DNA from: DATGPD01 sp041398565
GTDB lineage: Bacteria; Planctomycetota; UBA1135; UBA2386
Length of the DNA: 64,000 bases
Direction: 5' to 3'
Assembly: GCA_041398565.1 (NCBI GenBank)
Contig: JAWKUN010000007.1
Span: 70,089 to 134,088 of the forward strand
In this document: in pieces, positions 36,981-45,536 of the stretch
How the letters are laid out: every line of letters starts with the position of its first letter
How positions within the stretch are numbered: position 1 is the first letter of the stretch
Notes under the pieces: generated by a model
Databases searched by the model: none
What the model was told of the DNA's origin: nothing
Seen by the model: only the letters and a program-made list of their open reading frames with translations
Translations under genes and position numbers: made by a program

Positions 36981-38939
36981 ATGGTCACTCGATGCGCCTG
37001 GTTCGTTCCCGCCGGTGTCGTGTTGGCGGTCGCGTGCCGAGGAACGCCAGCGCCCGCACCTGTCGACGGCGGGCCACGCGAAGTCTGGTACTCCATCCGC
37101 GACGATCAGCAGGCGTACGGCTACACGCACTTGCGCGTGCGTGGACACGAGGACGGGGCCTCGACATACGAGCTCGATTCGCGGCTCGAGATCGAGTTCT
37201 TCGGAGCGCGGCAGGAGGTGCGCACCGACGCTACGGCAGTGGTGGAGCCGGACCTCACGCTGCGCAGCCTCGAGGCCGAGACGACGCATGCGTCGGGAGT
37301 CGTGCGCGTTCACGCGACCGCAACCGCCGACGGGTGGACGGTGGAGCAAGGGCCTGCCGCGACTCCGACGCGCAACGTGCCGCGCGATGGGCCACCGCTC
37401 ATCATCGGGTCGGTGCTGGGGGAATGGCTGGCTCACGAACTGTCCCGCGGCACGGCTGGCGACGTCGTGCGCACGGTGCGGCTGCTCAGCGAAGAGAGCG
37501 GCGACGTGGCCGAGATCACCCTGAGACTCTTGGCGCGGGAAGCCAACGGGTCGCGCTGGTCGATCGACACGGGCGAAGAGTGGCAGGAGACGACGCTTCG
37601 CCTCGACGCGAACGGCGAGCTCGTCGAGCAGCGTGTCTCGCTGCCGCCGTTGCACGTGCTGCGAGCGCCGCGCGAGGAAGCACTGGCCTTCCACACGCGC
37701 GTCGTTCCGGAGCGCGAGCTGCTCACCTTCCGGGTCGATCGCGATCTGCCGCCGGTGCGCCAGCTCGCGAGCCTCGATGTCGAACTCTCGTGGCAGGCGA
37801 TTCCCGTGGCGGAGTTCGAACTCGAGGACGCGCGCCAGCGCGTGGTCTCGCTCACCGACGAGGCAGGGCGTTACACGGCGATCGTGCGGCTCGAGCGGGC
37901 GGCCGAGGGCAAGGCCGACGCCACGCGGCCGCTGCCGCGCGCGGGCTTCGAGCGCGAGCTGGCGTCGGATGGCTTCATCTTGCCTGCGGACGACAGCATC
38001 GCCGCCCAGGCCGCCGAGCTCGTCGGTGCCGAGAGTTCCGCGCGGGCAGCGGCCAGGACCTTGTGCCGTTGGGTGAGCGAGGCCGTTCGGTCCGAGATGA
38101 TCGCCGAGACGCTCTCCGGACCACAGGTGCTCGAACGCAGGGTGGGCAAGTGCACCGAGTACGCCACGCTCTTCGCGTCGCTGGCGCGCGCGGCCGGGAT
38201 CCCCACCCGCATCGCCCTGGGCCAGCGTCGCTTCGCCGGCGCGGACGGCGACACCTGGGGCGGACACATGTGGAACGAGGTCTTCGTGGGCGAGTGGATC
38301 CCCGTCGATGCGAGCGCGAACGACTTCGGTGGCTCGCTCGACCTCCTGAAGTTCGTGCACAGCGACACGGTCGCGGGCACACAACCGCTGCGCTGGAAGC
38401 TCACGAAGAGCCTCGAAGTGCGCATCGCCGACGTGAAGCTGCGCGCCACGGACGCCGACGCGCTCACGACCGGTCTGCGCGTCCAGACCTACACGAATGC
38501 CGAGCACGGCTTCCGCGTGGACCTGCCCGACGCGAATTGGACCCTGACGGAGAGCCGCCAGAGCGGAGCGCTCGTCGTGCGCATGCGGCCGCCGGATCCC
38601 GACCTCGGCGACGCGGCCATGTTCCACGTGACGGCCTTCGCGCTGCCGGCCGGGCTCGCACCCAAGACGATCCTCGATGGACGGCTTCGGCATCAGCGGA
38701 AGGGGCTCGAACAAGTCGAGGTCCTGCGCGACGAGCCCGCCGAGCTCGGCGACATCGCCGGCCACCGCCTCTGCTTCACCGGCCGACCCGCTGGCGGACA
38801 ACCGCTGCGCATCAGCGAGTTGCTGTTCGTCCACGACGGCACGGGCGTGCTGATCAACCTGATCGCGACACCCGAGCTGCACGAACTGCACGCCGCGGCC
38901 TTCGAGCAGATCGCGGCGAGCTTGGTCTTCGTCGATTGA
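36981..38939 (+). CDS. Transglutaminase-like lipoprotein
   Basis: A 652-residue exported protein. The signal (MVTRCAWFVPAGVVLAVACRG) ends in a lipobox Cys19. A beta-rich N-terminal half of unknown fold leads to a transglutaminase-like core: VGKCTEYATLFASLARAAGIPTR (Cys about 391), GGHMWNEVFVGEWIPVDAS with His (about 429) and Asp (about 442), the complete Cys-His-Asp triad. The last 150 residues (GFRVDLPDANWTLTES through LVFVD) look like a PsbP/DUF1795-type domain. Such proteins act as periplasmic cysteine proteases or amide-bond editors. It is divergent from the VOC gene. Downstream begins the region of IS fragments. Confidence 0.85.
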   Translation: MVTRCAWFVPAGVVLAVACRGTPAPAPVDGGPREVWYSIRDDQQAYGYTHLRVRGHEDGASTYELDSRLEIEFFGARQEVRTDATAVVEPDLTLRSLEAETTHASGVVRVHATATADGWTVEQGPAATPTRNVPRDGPPLIIGSVLGEWLAHELSRGTAGDVVRTVRLLSEESGDVAEITLRLLAREANGSRWSIDTGEEWQETTLRLDANGELVEQRVSLPPLHVLRAPREEALAFHTRVVPERELLTFRVDRDLPPVRQLASLDVELSWQAIPVAEFELEDARQRVVSLTDEAGRYTAIVRLERAAEGKADATRPLPRAGFERELASDGFILPADDSIAAQAAELVGAESSARAAARTLCRWVSEAVRSEMIAETLSGPQVLERRVGKCTEYATLFASLARAAGIPTRIALGQRRFAGADGDTWGGHMWNEVFVGEWIPVDASANDFGGSLDLLKFVHSDTVAGTQPLRWKLTKSLEVRIADVKLRATDADALTTGLRVQTYTNAEHGFRVDLPDANWTLTESRQSGALVVRMRPPDPDLGDAAMFHVTAFALPAGLAPKTILDGRLRHQRKGLEQVEVLRDEPAELGDIAGHRLCFTGRPAGGQPLRISELLFVHDGTGVLINLIATPELHELHAAAFEQIAASLVFVD

Positions 38940-39039
38940 GCGCCGAGGTCGAGTGACCGACGCCGGTTCGGCCGCCGGCGCGCCTTCGCCACGCCCCCGC
39001 CCGCGCCAGGTTGCCGTGGCCAGGGGACGCCACCGACTC

Positions 39040-39805
39040 CTGCACAACGACGGGCTGGTGCGCCTCCGCAAACGAAAGCCCGTATCAGGCCACTCGTCCG
39101 GGCGGTGGATTCCATCGACGCACGTGGTGCTCGACCCACTCACTCTGCTCGAGCGCCTGGCCGCCTGGGTCCCTGCCCCACGCCGCAAGCTCGTCACCCA
39201 CCACGGGGCTTCGCGTCCGCCTTCCCTCTCCGTCACACCGTCGTGCCCCCGCCGCCGACTGCAGAAGCCGCCGCCCAAGCACCCCTCGAGCATCCCGACC
39301 CGCACCGCGCGCGTGCGCACCCGGCTCCCACCTCGACCTCGATCACGCCATCGACTCCGGTCGCCGCACCCCCGCCACAGAACAAGGCTCGGCCCAAGCC
39401 CCGACCCCGCTACCTGTGCGCCGACCTCCTACGCCGCTCCTACCTCGTCGACGTACTGACCTGCCCGACCTGCAAGGGCCGACGCTGCCTGCTCGCCTTC
39501 ATCACCGAACGCGAGTCCATCGTCAGGATCCTTCGCCACCTCGGCCTACCGACCGAGCCGCCGGTCGTGGCGCCCCCCTGACCGCCCCCGACCTTGGCGC
39601 TCCCGTTCCCGTAGCTCCCACTCCCGCAACGCCAGCCGCTGCGGGTCGCCTGGCTCTACGTACCCATCGCCGCCACGACCATGCGCACCGCGTAGAACAC
39701 CCTCCCGTTCAACCCGTGAGACCGAGCACGGTGCAAGCCGCGCCCGAAATCAAACCTGCCCCCACCAACAAACCCGAGGGACGCAGCTTGCTCTTCCTAT
39801 CCCGC
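39040..39805 (+). mobile_element. IS91-family transposase 3' end, copy 1 (frameshifted remnant)
   Basis: Only the C-terminal part of an IS91/IS801-type transposase remains: THVVLDPLTLLERLAAWVPAPRRKLVTHHG in one frame, then after a one-base shift in a GGGG run near 39206 a second frame gives FPLRHTVVPPPP, a Pro-rich linker, then RYLCADLLRRSYLVDVLTCPTCKGRRCLLAFITERESIVRILRHLGLPTEPP to a stop at 39581. The CPTC pair and the RILRHLGLPTEPP end are hallmarks of the family. About 225 noncoding bases follow to a sharp end at CTCTTCCTATCCCGC (39805), shared with copies 3 and 4. Confidence 0.82.
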
Positions 39806-40042
39806 GACTCCGGCCTGCGCGACAAGAACGAGGTGGTGGCCACCGCCCTGCTGCCACTGTTCGAGAAGGAGCCGGAGCACTGGGAGGCCGTGACCTGGCT
39901 CAACGCCGGCGACCCGGTCCCGGGCCGCGACTTCACCGCCTACCTGCGCGCCTGGCACGAGCACGTGCCCGCGAAGCACAAGGGCTTCGTCGCCCGAGTG
40001 GCCCGCGAGCTGGGGATCGAGGTCGCGACCGCAAGCAAGTGA
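39806..40042 (+). pseudogene. C-terminal gene fragment abutting the IS91-like end
   Basis: From the first base after the repeat an open frame codes for about 78 residues (LRDKNEVVATALLPLF, HWEAVTWLNAGDPVPG, HKGFVARVARELGIEV) and stops at 40042. It looks like the end of a real soluble protein, with good codon use, but has no start of its own. The family is not recognised. The missing N-terminal part is not on the other side of the IS fragment, so this is not a simple insertion. Confidence 0.55.
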
Positions 40043-40160
40043 GCCGGCGAGGCGCACCCGGCCGGCGATCGTCGGGACGAAAGCGCCTTGCGCGCACCGG
40101 GACGGGCCACGACCATCGCCGAGGGTCGCACTGCCGCGGCGGCTTGCGCTCGGAGTGAGC

Positions 40161-41673
40161 ATGAAGGACCTTCTGCATCGGTCGGCAGTTCTCGCGACGG
40201 CAGCCGTGCTCGGCGCATGCCGTGCACCGACGCCCCACATCGAAGTCGACCCCGTGGCCCTCGTGCGGCGTCTGCGGGACCACGAGACGCGACAGGACGC
40301 CGCGCGCGCACTCCTCTCACTCGGCGACGCTGCCGCTCGGCCGCTCGTGGACGCGCTCACGACGGCAGCCGCGGCAGGGGACGCCAGTCACCAACGCGAG
40401 TTGCTGCGCCTGCTCCGGGCGCTCGGTCCCGCCGGCGGCAGCGCGGTGCCAGACCTGTTGGCACTCGGACCGCGGCTGACCTTCGGCACCGCGCACGAGT
40501 TCACGTCGACGCTCGCCGAGCTGGCGCCCTACCGCCCGAGGGGGCTGCGTGTCGCGCTCGGCGGGCCGATCTTCGCCGAGCACAACCCGAGCGCCGAACT
40601 CCAGACGCGGCGCCTGAGCGAGCGCCTTCGCCTCGACCCGGACGCCGACCTGTCGACGCTGCTCGCGATGGGACGGGAGACGGCGGTGTTCCGGATCGAG
40701 TTCGCCATCAAGGTCCTCGGCCACCGCCGCGAAGCGAAGGCGTTGCCGCTGCTCGAAGCGGTGCTCGATCGGCCCGACCCACGCGTGCTCGGCAGCGACG
40801 AGCGTGTGTCGTTGCGGACCAAGGCGGCGCGCGCAATCCTGCGGATCGAGGCTACGGGCGGCCTCGCCCAACGGGCACGGGCCGTGCTCGCGGGCGATGA
40901 AGCGGAACCGGAACGCGGCGAACCCGCCGTACCCGAGGACGCACGCCGCCGAGCCGAGGTTCTGCTGGCCGCGCTGCATGTCCCCGAGCAAAGGCAGCTC
41001 GCGGGCGCCCACCTGATGCGTGCCGGCCCCACCGTCGCCCCCAATCGCGCTCGAGGCCCTGACGACGACCAGCGACGCCGACATCCGCGCGACGCTCCTC
41101 GGTGTCTTGCAGTGCTGGGGTCCATCCTTGGGCGAGCATTTCGGCGACTCGGTCGCGGTGTTGCTCGCACTCCTGCGCGCCCCACCGCCTCACGGCGCGG
41201 CGGCCCTCTTCGACCTCCTGTCGCAGTGTGCCGCGAGCAGCCGTGACGTGTTGCTGCCGAGTGCGCTGCCACCCGTGCTCGCGTGCGTGCCCGGCGAGCG
41301 CGCCGACCGCTGGGCCGCGACCCATCTGATCCTGGACCCAGGTGACGCCGAAGCTGCGGAGACCGCGCGGCAACGCGCTGCCGCGCGCTTGGCGCTACCA
41401 CCGTGGGCCGTCCAGGCCGAGGTCCTCGAAGCGCTGAACAGCACCGACGCCCACGTCGTCGAGCGCGCGCTCTTGCTCCTGTGCCGCACCCGCCCGCTGC
41501 GCGCGGCCGAACGTACCGACGTCGCCGCGCTCCTGCAGCGCCCGCACGTCGCGCACGCGTACATCCGCACCCTGAGTTCCAGGTCCGACCGACGGGTCGA
41601 CGTCACCGACTACCTGCACGCATTGGCGCGCGCGGTGATGGCGGAGCCGACCGGGCGTCCCGCGGTCCGTTGA
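40161..41673 (+). pseudogene. HEAT-repeat-like lipoprotein gene with a one-base frameshift
   Basis: Frame 1 from the ATG at 40161 has a lipoprotein signal (AVLATAAVLGAC, Cys about 22) and helical-pair repeats rich in Ala/Leu/Arg (AARALLSLGDAAARPLVDAL, LLRLLRALGPAGGSAVPDLL) to about 41037. Frame 2 then continues without a break in style (IALEALTTTSDADIRATLLGVLQ, VLEALNSTDAHVVERALLLL) to a stop at 41673. Removing one C from the run CCCCC at 41038-41042 joins the two as TVAPIALEAL, a proper HEAT pair, giving about 503 residues. Either the gene is freshly broken or the base is an assembly error. Function is unknown; HEAT arrays bind other proteins. Confidence 0.7.
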
Positions 41674-41822
41674 CGTCCCGCGAGGCCGAGGCAGGGAACC
41701 GCCGCGCTCTGCTCAGGCCCTTCTCCGCGTCGCTATGGGACGAGTGCCTGCGATTCGAACAAGCCTGAAGCGACCCCGCGAGCATTCGCGCAGCGAGCGC
41801 CGGCCGCACCCCATCGCCCAGC

Positions 41823-44537
41823 TCACTGCGGCACGTCGACGACCGCCTCCGCACGCGCAACCACCTCGACCTGGAACGTCTGCTCGACCCGGCCGCGCCC
41901 CCGGACCAGCAGTCGGTAGGCCCCCGGCCGGAGCGGTGCCGTCCGGCGAGGAAAGGCGTGCGGCGAGATGACCGTCACCGGGTGTCCGGCGGCGTCGACG
42001 ATCCGCAGGGCGAGGTCCTCGATCGGAGCCGCCAGGCGTACGAGAACCGTGCCGCCGTCTTCGAACCGCAGGGTGCCGGCGTCGGCCGTGCCGCCCTCAC
42101 GCACCTCGACGCCTTCCAAATGCAGGTCCGGATAGGTCTGTCCCAGCACGAGAACCTGGTAGCTGCCGGGTGCGAGGTGTTCGACCTCGAAGGCTCCGGA
42201 CGCGGGATCGGTCCACACCATGCCGCCGTTGGGACGCTGCGGATGGCGAACCATCACGCCCACGCTCGCGGCCGGTAGGCCGTCGGGCGTGCGCACGCAC
42301 CCGACGATGCGGCCTGTCGGCAGCACGCGGCCGCGAGCATGCACGACCACTTCGCCGGCCATCGGGTCGATGCCCTCGACAGCCACGTCCTCGGCCGTGC
42401 CGCCGTGCGTGCGCAGCACGAGGAGTTCGCCGACGGGGCAGTTGGTGAACACGAAGCCGCCGTCGCGGTCGCTGCTCGCGCTGGCCGCCCACCCGCCGGC
42501 GCGGGCGATCAGGAGCACGCCCGGGATCGGTCGGGCCGCTTCGTCGACGACGCGGCCACGCATCACGACACCGTGGGTGAGCGTCACGTCGCAGGTCAGC
42601 ACCGCCCCCGCAGCGGCGGCGAGGACCGTCGTCGCCCCGCCCAGTTCGGAGTGCGCGACGCGCAGCCGCACCTCGCCCGACGGCAACCCGGCCAACACGT
42701 ACCTGCCGTCGTCGCCGCTGCGGCCGTGAACGCAGGAGAGGTCGCCTTCCTGACCCACCTGCAGGCGCGCCCGGGCGATCGGCGCGCCCTTCTCGTCGTG
42801 CACGCACCCCCGCACGGTGCAGCCCGCCGCGAGCGTCACGCGCAACGGCGTCGCCGCGCCCGCACGCACCTCGCACGCACCGCTCCAGGGCGCCCACCCC
42901 GATGCGCGCGCGAACACCCGGTGGTTCCCGGGCGCGAGGCCGACGACCCGGAACGAGCCATCGTCGGCGGCGCGCACCTGCGCCGGCAGCGCGGGACCAC
43001 TCTGGGTGCTGAGGACGAGGCAGTCGAGACGGCCGACGCCCACGCGCACGACCGCACCCGCGACCGGCCGACCCAGGTCGTCCTCGACACGCCCTTCCAC
43101 CGCCCCACCAGGAGCCGGGAGCGTCAGCCGAACTGGCGCGCGCGCTCCCTGGGCACCGAGGAGAAGCGCAAGGGACGAGGGTGCGAAGCCGGCGGCGCGC
43201 GCGCCGACGACGACGCCGTCCCGATAGCCCGTGCGCACTTCGAAGCGTCCGTCGTCGCCGGTCGTCGTCACCTCCTGCGCGTCCATGCCGAACGCGGCAC
43301 ACGGTGCCAGGAGCACCTCTGCCGCCGCGACCGGCCGCTCGTCGAAGTCGACGACGATGCCGCTCACGGTCAGGCCTCGAGGGATCGTCAACTGCAGGTC
43401 CGCGGTTTGCCCGGCGACGATCACGGCGCGGTCGCCGCTGACCTCCAAGCTGCGGTCGGTGCGCACACAGACGGTGCCGGGCGGAAGTGCTTCGAAGTCC
43501 GCCCGGCCGCCCGCGTCGGTCACGCCAGGACGCGTCCCCACGCGCACGTCGCCGCCGTCCGCCCGCACGGCGAGGTGCACCCCGACCGCGGCCGAGCCAT
43601 CGTCGTGGACGACGCGCACGGCGAGGCTGCCGGTTTCGACCGCGGCGTCGGCTGATGCGAGTTCGACGCAGGTGCGAAGGCCGTGCTCGGTGGCCGGCCG
43701 CGACGCAGCGGTGAGTGCCGGCGGCGGCGAGTTCGTCGCGCCGGCGACCGCCGGCCGGGGAACCGCGCGGTCGCGGCCGCCCACCCACCATGCCGCGCCG
43801 AGCAGCAACAACACCGCGAGGAACAACCACTTCTTTCCGAGCATGACGACTCCAGCGACACCGGTTGCAGAAGCGACGGCCGCGCGGGATCCCATCGCCG
43901 GCGGCCCCTGGTCGGTTCGAGGAACAGGCGCGGCCCAGCGTCGAGCCCGAAGCACGACCGCCGGTGCAGCGCCGCGCACGGCGAGGCGCGCTCCCGCAGA
44001 GCAGCCCCCCAGCACGGTGGCCGACAGAACGCGCCGCAACGCCTCGATCCCACGACTCAACTGGCTGCGCACCGTGCCGCGCCGTCGACCGAGCACGCGC
44101 GCGATCTCGGCCGCGCTCAGTCCGTGTTCCAGTTGCAGGACGAGCGCTGGGCGGCAACTCTGCGGCACCAATTCGATCGCGGCCCGCAGCCGCTGGCGCA
44201 GGTCCGCCGCCACCGCCGCCGCCGCCGGATCCAACTCGCGCCCACGCACCTCGGGCTTCGGCGCACGCCGCGCCCGCCGGCGCTGCGCGCGCACCTCGTT
44301 CGCCAGGATCCCCAGCAGCCAAGGCACCAGCGGCGCCCCCCGCCGGTACCCGCGCGCCGACTCCATGGCCGCCAGGAATGTCGCCTGCAGCAGGTCGTCC
44401 GCCGCCGCGCGGCCACCCCCGAGGTGCAGCGCCACGCGCCACACCTCCGCCGCCGTGCGGTCGAACACCTCCGCCAGCGCCGCGCGATCCTCGCCCGCCC
44501 GCCAACGCTCGAACAGTTCCTCGACCGACACCGACAT
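41823..44537 (-). CDS. ECF sigma factor fused via a membrane helix to carboxypeptidase-regulatory-like domains
   Basis: A 904-residue single reading frame. Residues about 24-92 are sigma region 2 (VFDRTAAEVWRVALHLGG, DDLLQATFLAAMES, PWLLGILANEVRAQRRR); 112-172 are region 4 (IELVPQSCRPALVLQLEHGLSAAEIARVLGRRRGTVRSQLSRGIEAL), with the helix-turn-helix visible. A linker leads to one transmembrane helix (KKWLFLAVLLLLGAAWWVG, about 235-253). From about 300 to the end come about seven CarboxypepD_reg/Ig-like beta modules (VSGIVVDFDERPVAAAEVLL, VEGRVEDDLGRPVAGAVVRV, VRGCVHDEKGAPIARARLQV, MRGRVVDEAARPIPGVLLIA and others). A good AAGGAG seven bases upstream supports the ATG at 44537. Topology implies sigma inside and beta modules outside the membrane. 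Confidence 0.85.
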   Translation of the reverse strand: MSVSVEELFERWRAGEDRAALAEVFDRTAAEVWRVALHLGGGRAAADDLLQATFLAAMESARGYRRGAPLVPWLLGILANEVRAQRRRARRAPKPEVRGRELDPAAAAVAADLRQRLRAAIELVPQSCRPALVLQLEHGLSAAEIARVLGRRRGTVRSQLSRGIEALRRVLSATVLGGCSAGARLAVRGAAPAVVLRARRWAAPVPRTDQGPPAMGSRAAVASATGVAGVVMLGKKWLFLAVLLLLGAAWWVGGRDRAVPRPAVAGATNSPPPALTAASRPATEHGLRTCVELASADAAVETGSLAVRVVHDDGSAAVGVHLAVRADGGDVRVGTRPGVTDAGGRADFEALPPGTVCVRTDRSLEVSGDRAVIVAGQTADLQLTIPRGLTVSGIVVDFDERPVAAAEVLLAPCAAFGMDAQEVTTTGDDGRFEVRTGYRDGVVVGARAAGFAPSSLALLLGAQGARAPVRLTLPAPGGAVEGRVEDDLGRPVAGAVVRVGVGRLDCLVLSTQSGPALPAQVRAADDGSFRVVGLAPGNHRVFARASGWAPWSGACEVRAGAATPLRVTLAAGCTVRGCVHDEKGAPIARARLQVGQEGDLSCVHGRSGDDGRYVLAGLPSGEVRLRVAHSELGGATTVLAAAAGAVLTCDVTLTHGVVMRGRVVDEAARPIPGVLLIARAGGWAASASSDRDGGFVFTNCPVGELLVLRTHGGTAEDVAVEGIDPMAGEVVVHARGRVLPTGRIVGCVRTPDGLPAASVGVMVRHPQRPNGGMVWTDPASGAFEVEHLAPGSYQVLVLGQTYPDLHLEGVEVREGGTADAGTLRFEDGGTVLVRLAAPIEDLALRIVDAAGHPVTVISPHAFPRRTAPLRPGAYRLLVRGRGRVEQTFQVEVVARAEAVVDVPQ

Positions 44538-44924
44538 CACCGACTCCTTGGCCCGAGGGCGCCGAAGTGCTGCCTCGAGGTCACTCGATTTCGCGCATCG
44601 GACGATGCTCCGACCCGATTCCCTTCGCACGTCGCGCTGTCCACGCGAGCGATACCCTCCCACCGTCACCCCAGTAGACGCTGGTTCTCCGGTTCGCTGA
44701 CTCGCTCTGCAACTCCCGCGCTCACCGTGCAGCCAGCCGACGCGTTCCCGACCCCGTCGCTTCCGCTACGAAGTCTCCCCGCCCCGACGCCGCCGGCCGC
44801 ACCAACTCCCGCAAAGCACGACGACCCAAACCCGGCACCCCTGGTGCGACGCCACTGCGCGGTGCTGGATTCGCTTCGGCCCGCGCCGCGTCAGCAGCCC
44901 GGGCCGCCCAGACTCCAGGACGGC
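44538..44924. other. Upstream region of the fused sigma gene, no gene recognised
   Basis: 387 bases between the fused sigma gene and IS91-like copy 2. No frame here has family similarity or good coding character. It should contain the sigma gene promoter. Confidence 0.5.
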
Positions 44925-45229
44925 TCCCTCTCCGTCACACCGTCGTGCCCCCGCCGCCGACTGCAGAAGCCGCCGCCCAAGCACCCCTCGATCATCCCGA
45001 CCCGCACCGCGCGCGTGCGCACCCGGCTCCCACCTCGACCTCGATCACGCCATCGACCCCGGTCGCCGCACCCCCGCCACAGAACAAGGCTCGGCCCAAG
45101 CCCCGACCCCGCTACCTGTGCGCCGACCTCCTACGCCGCTCCTACCTCGTCGACGTACTGACCTGCCCGACCTGCAAGGGCCGACGCCGCCTGCTCGCCT
45201 TCATCACCGAACGCGAGTCCATCGTCAGG
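44925..45229 (+). mobile_element. IS91-like 3' end fragment, copy 2
   Basis: These 305 bases match 39223-39527 base for base apart from a few changes, with a constant offset of 5702 and no indels. They code for the same Pro-rich linker and RYLCADLLRRSYLVDVLTCPTCKGRR block. Both ends are abrupt: left at TCCCTCTCCGTC, right at GTCAGG, where it runs into a truncated secreted-protein gene. Unlike copies 1, 3 and 4 it lacks the element's right end. Confidence 0.85.
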
Positions 45230-45440
45230 GCACCGCGAACTTGAGGATCGCGCCGGGCTCGATGGTCTGGGTGCGGTTGGCCGCAATGGCCACGTCCTGG
45301 TTGGCGACATGGGTGACGCCGGTCCGTAGCGGTCCGAACGAGGCGTCGTCGATCGTCGCCGGCAGGGTGATCTGGACACCGAGCGGTGCCGCGCAGGCGA
45401 GAACGATCGCTGGAAGAACGAGTCGCACGGGGTATGGCAT
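45225..45440 (-). pseudogene. Secreted protein gene cut off by IS91-like copy 2
   Basis: The ATG at 45440 starts a signal peptide (MPYPVRLVLPAIVLACAAPLG), followed by about 50 residues (ITLPATIDDASFGPL, TQTIEPGAILKF) that resemble the opening of a right-handed beta-helix or adhesin-like protein. The frame meets the IS fragment at 45229 and stops at a TGA formed at the junction. Only 71 residues remain. It is divergent from the FG-GAP gene, with which it shares a 96-base upstream region. Confidence 0.65.
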
Positions 45441-45536
45441 GGCCTGCAAGGCCGATTCCGACGGCGGGTGTGACCGCCGACAGGAGAAATCTGCGGCCCG
45501 CGCGACGGGCCATCGCGCATTCCCTCTCGCCCCGAC

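Noticed and set aside
36576..39320. A very long minus-strand frame upstream of the VOC protein
   Set aside because: It is the mirror of the transglutaminase gene; the plus-strand translation has a signal peptide and full catalytic triad.
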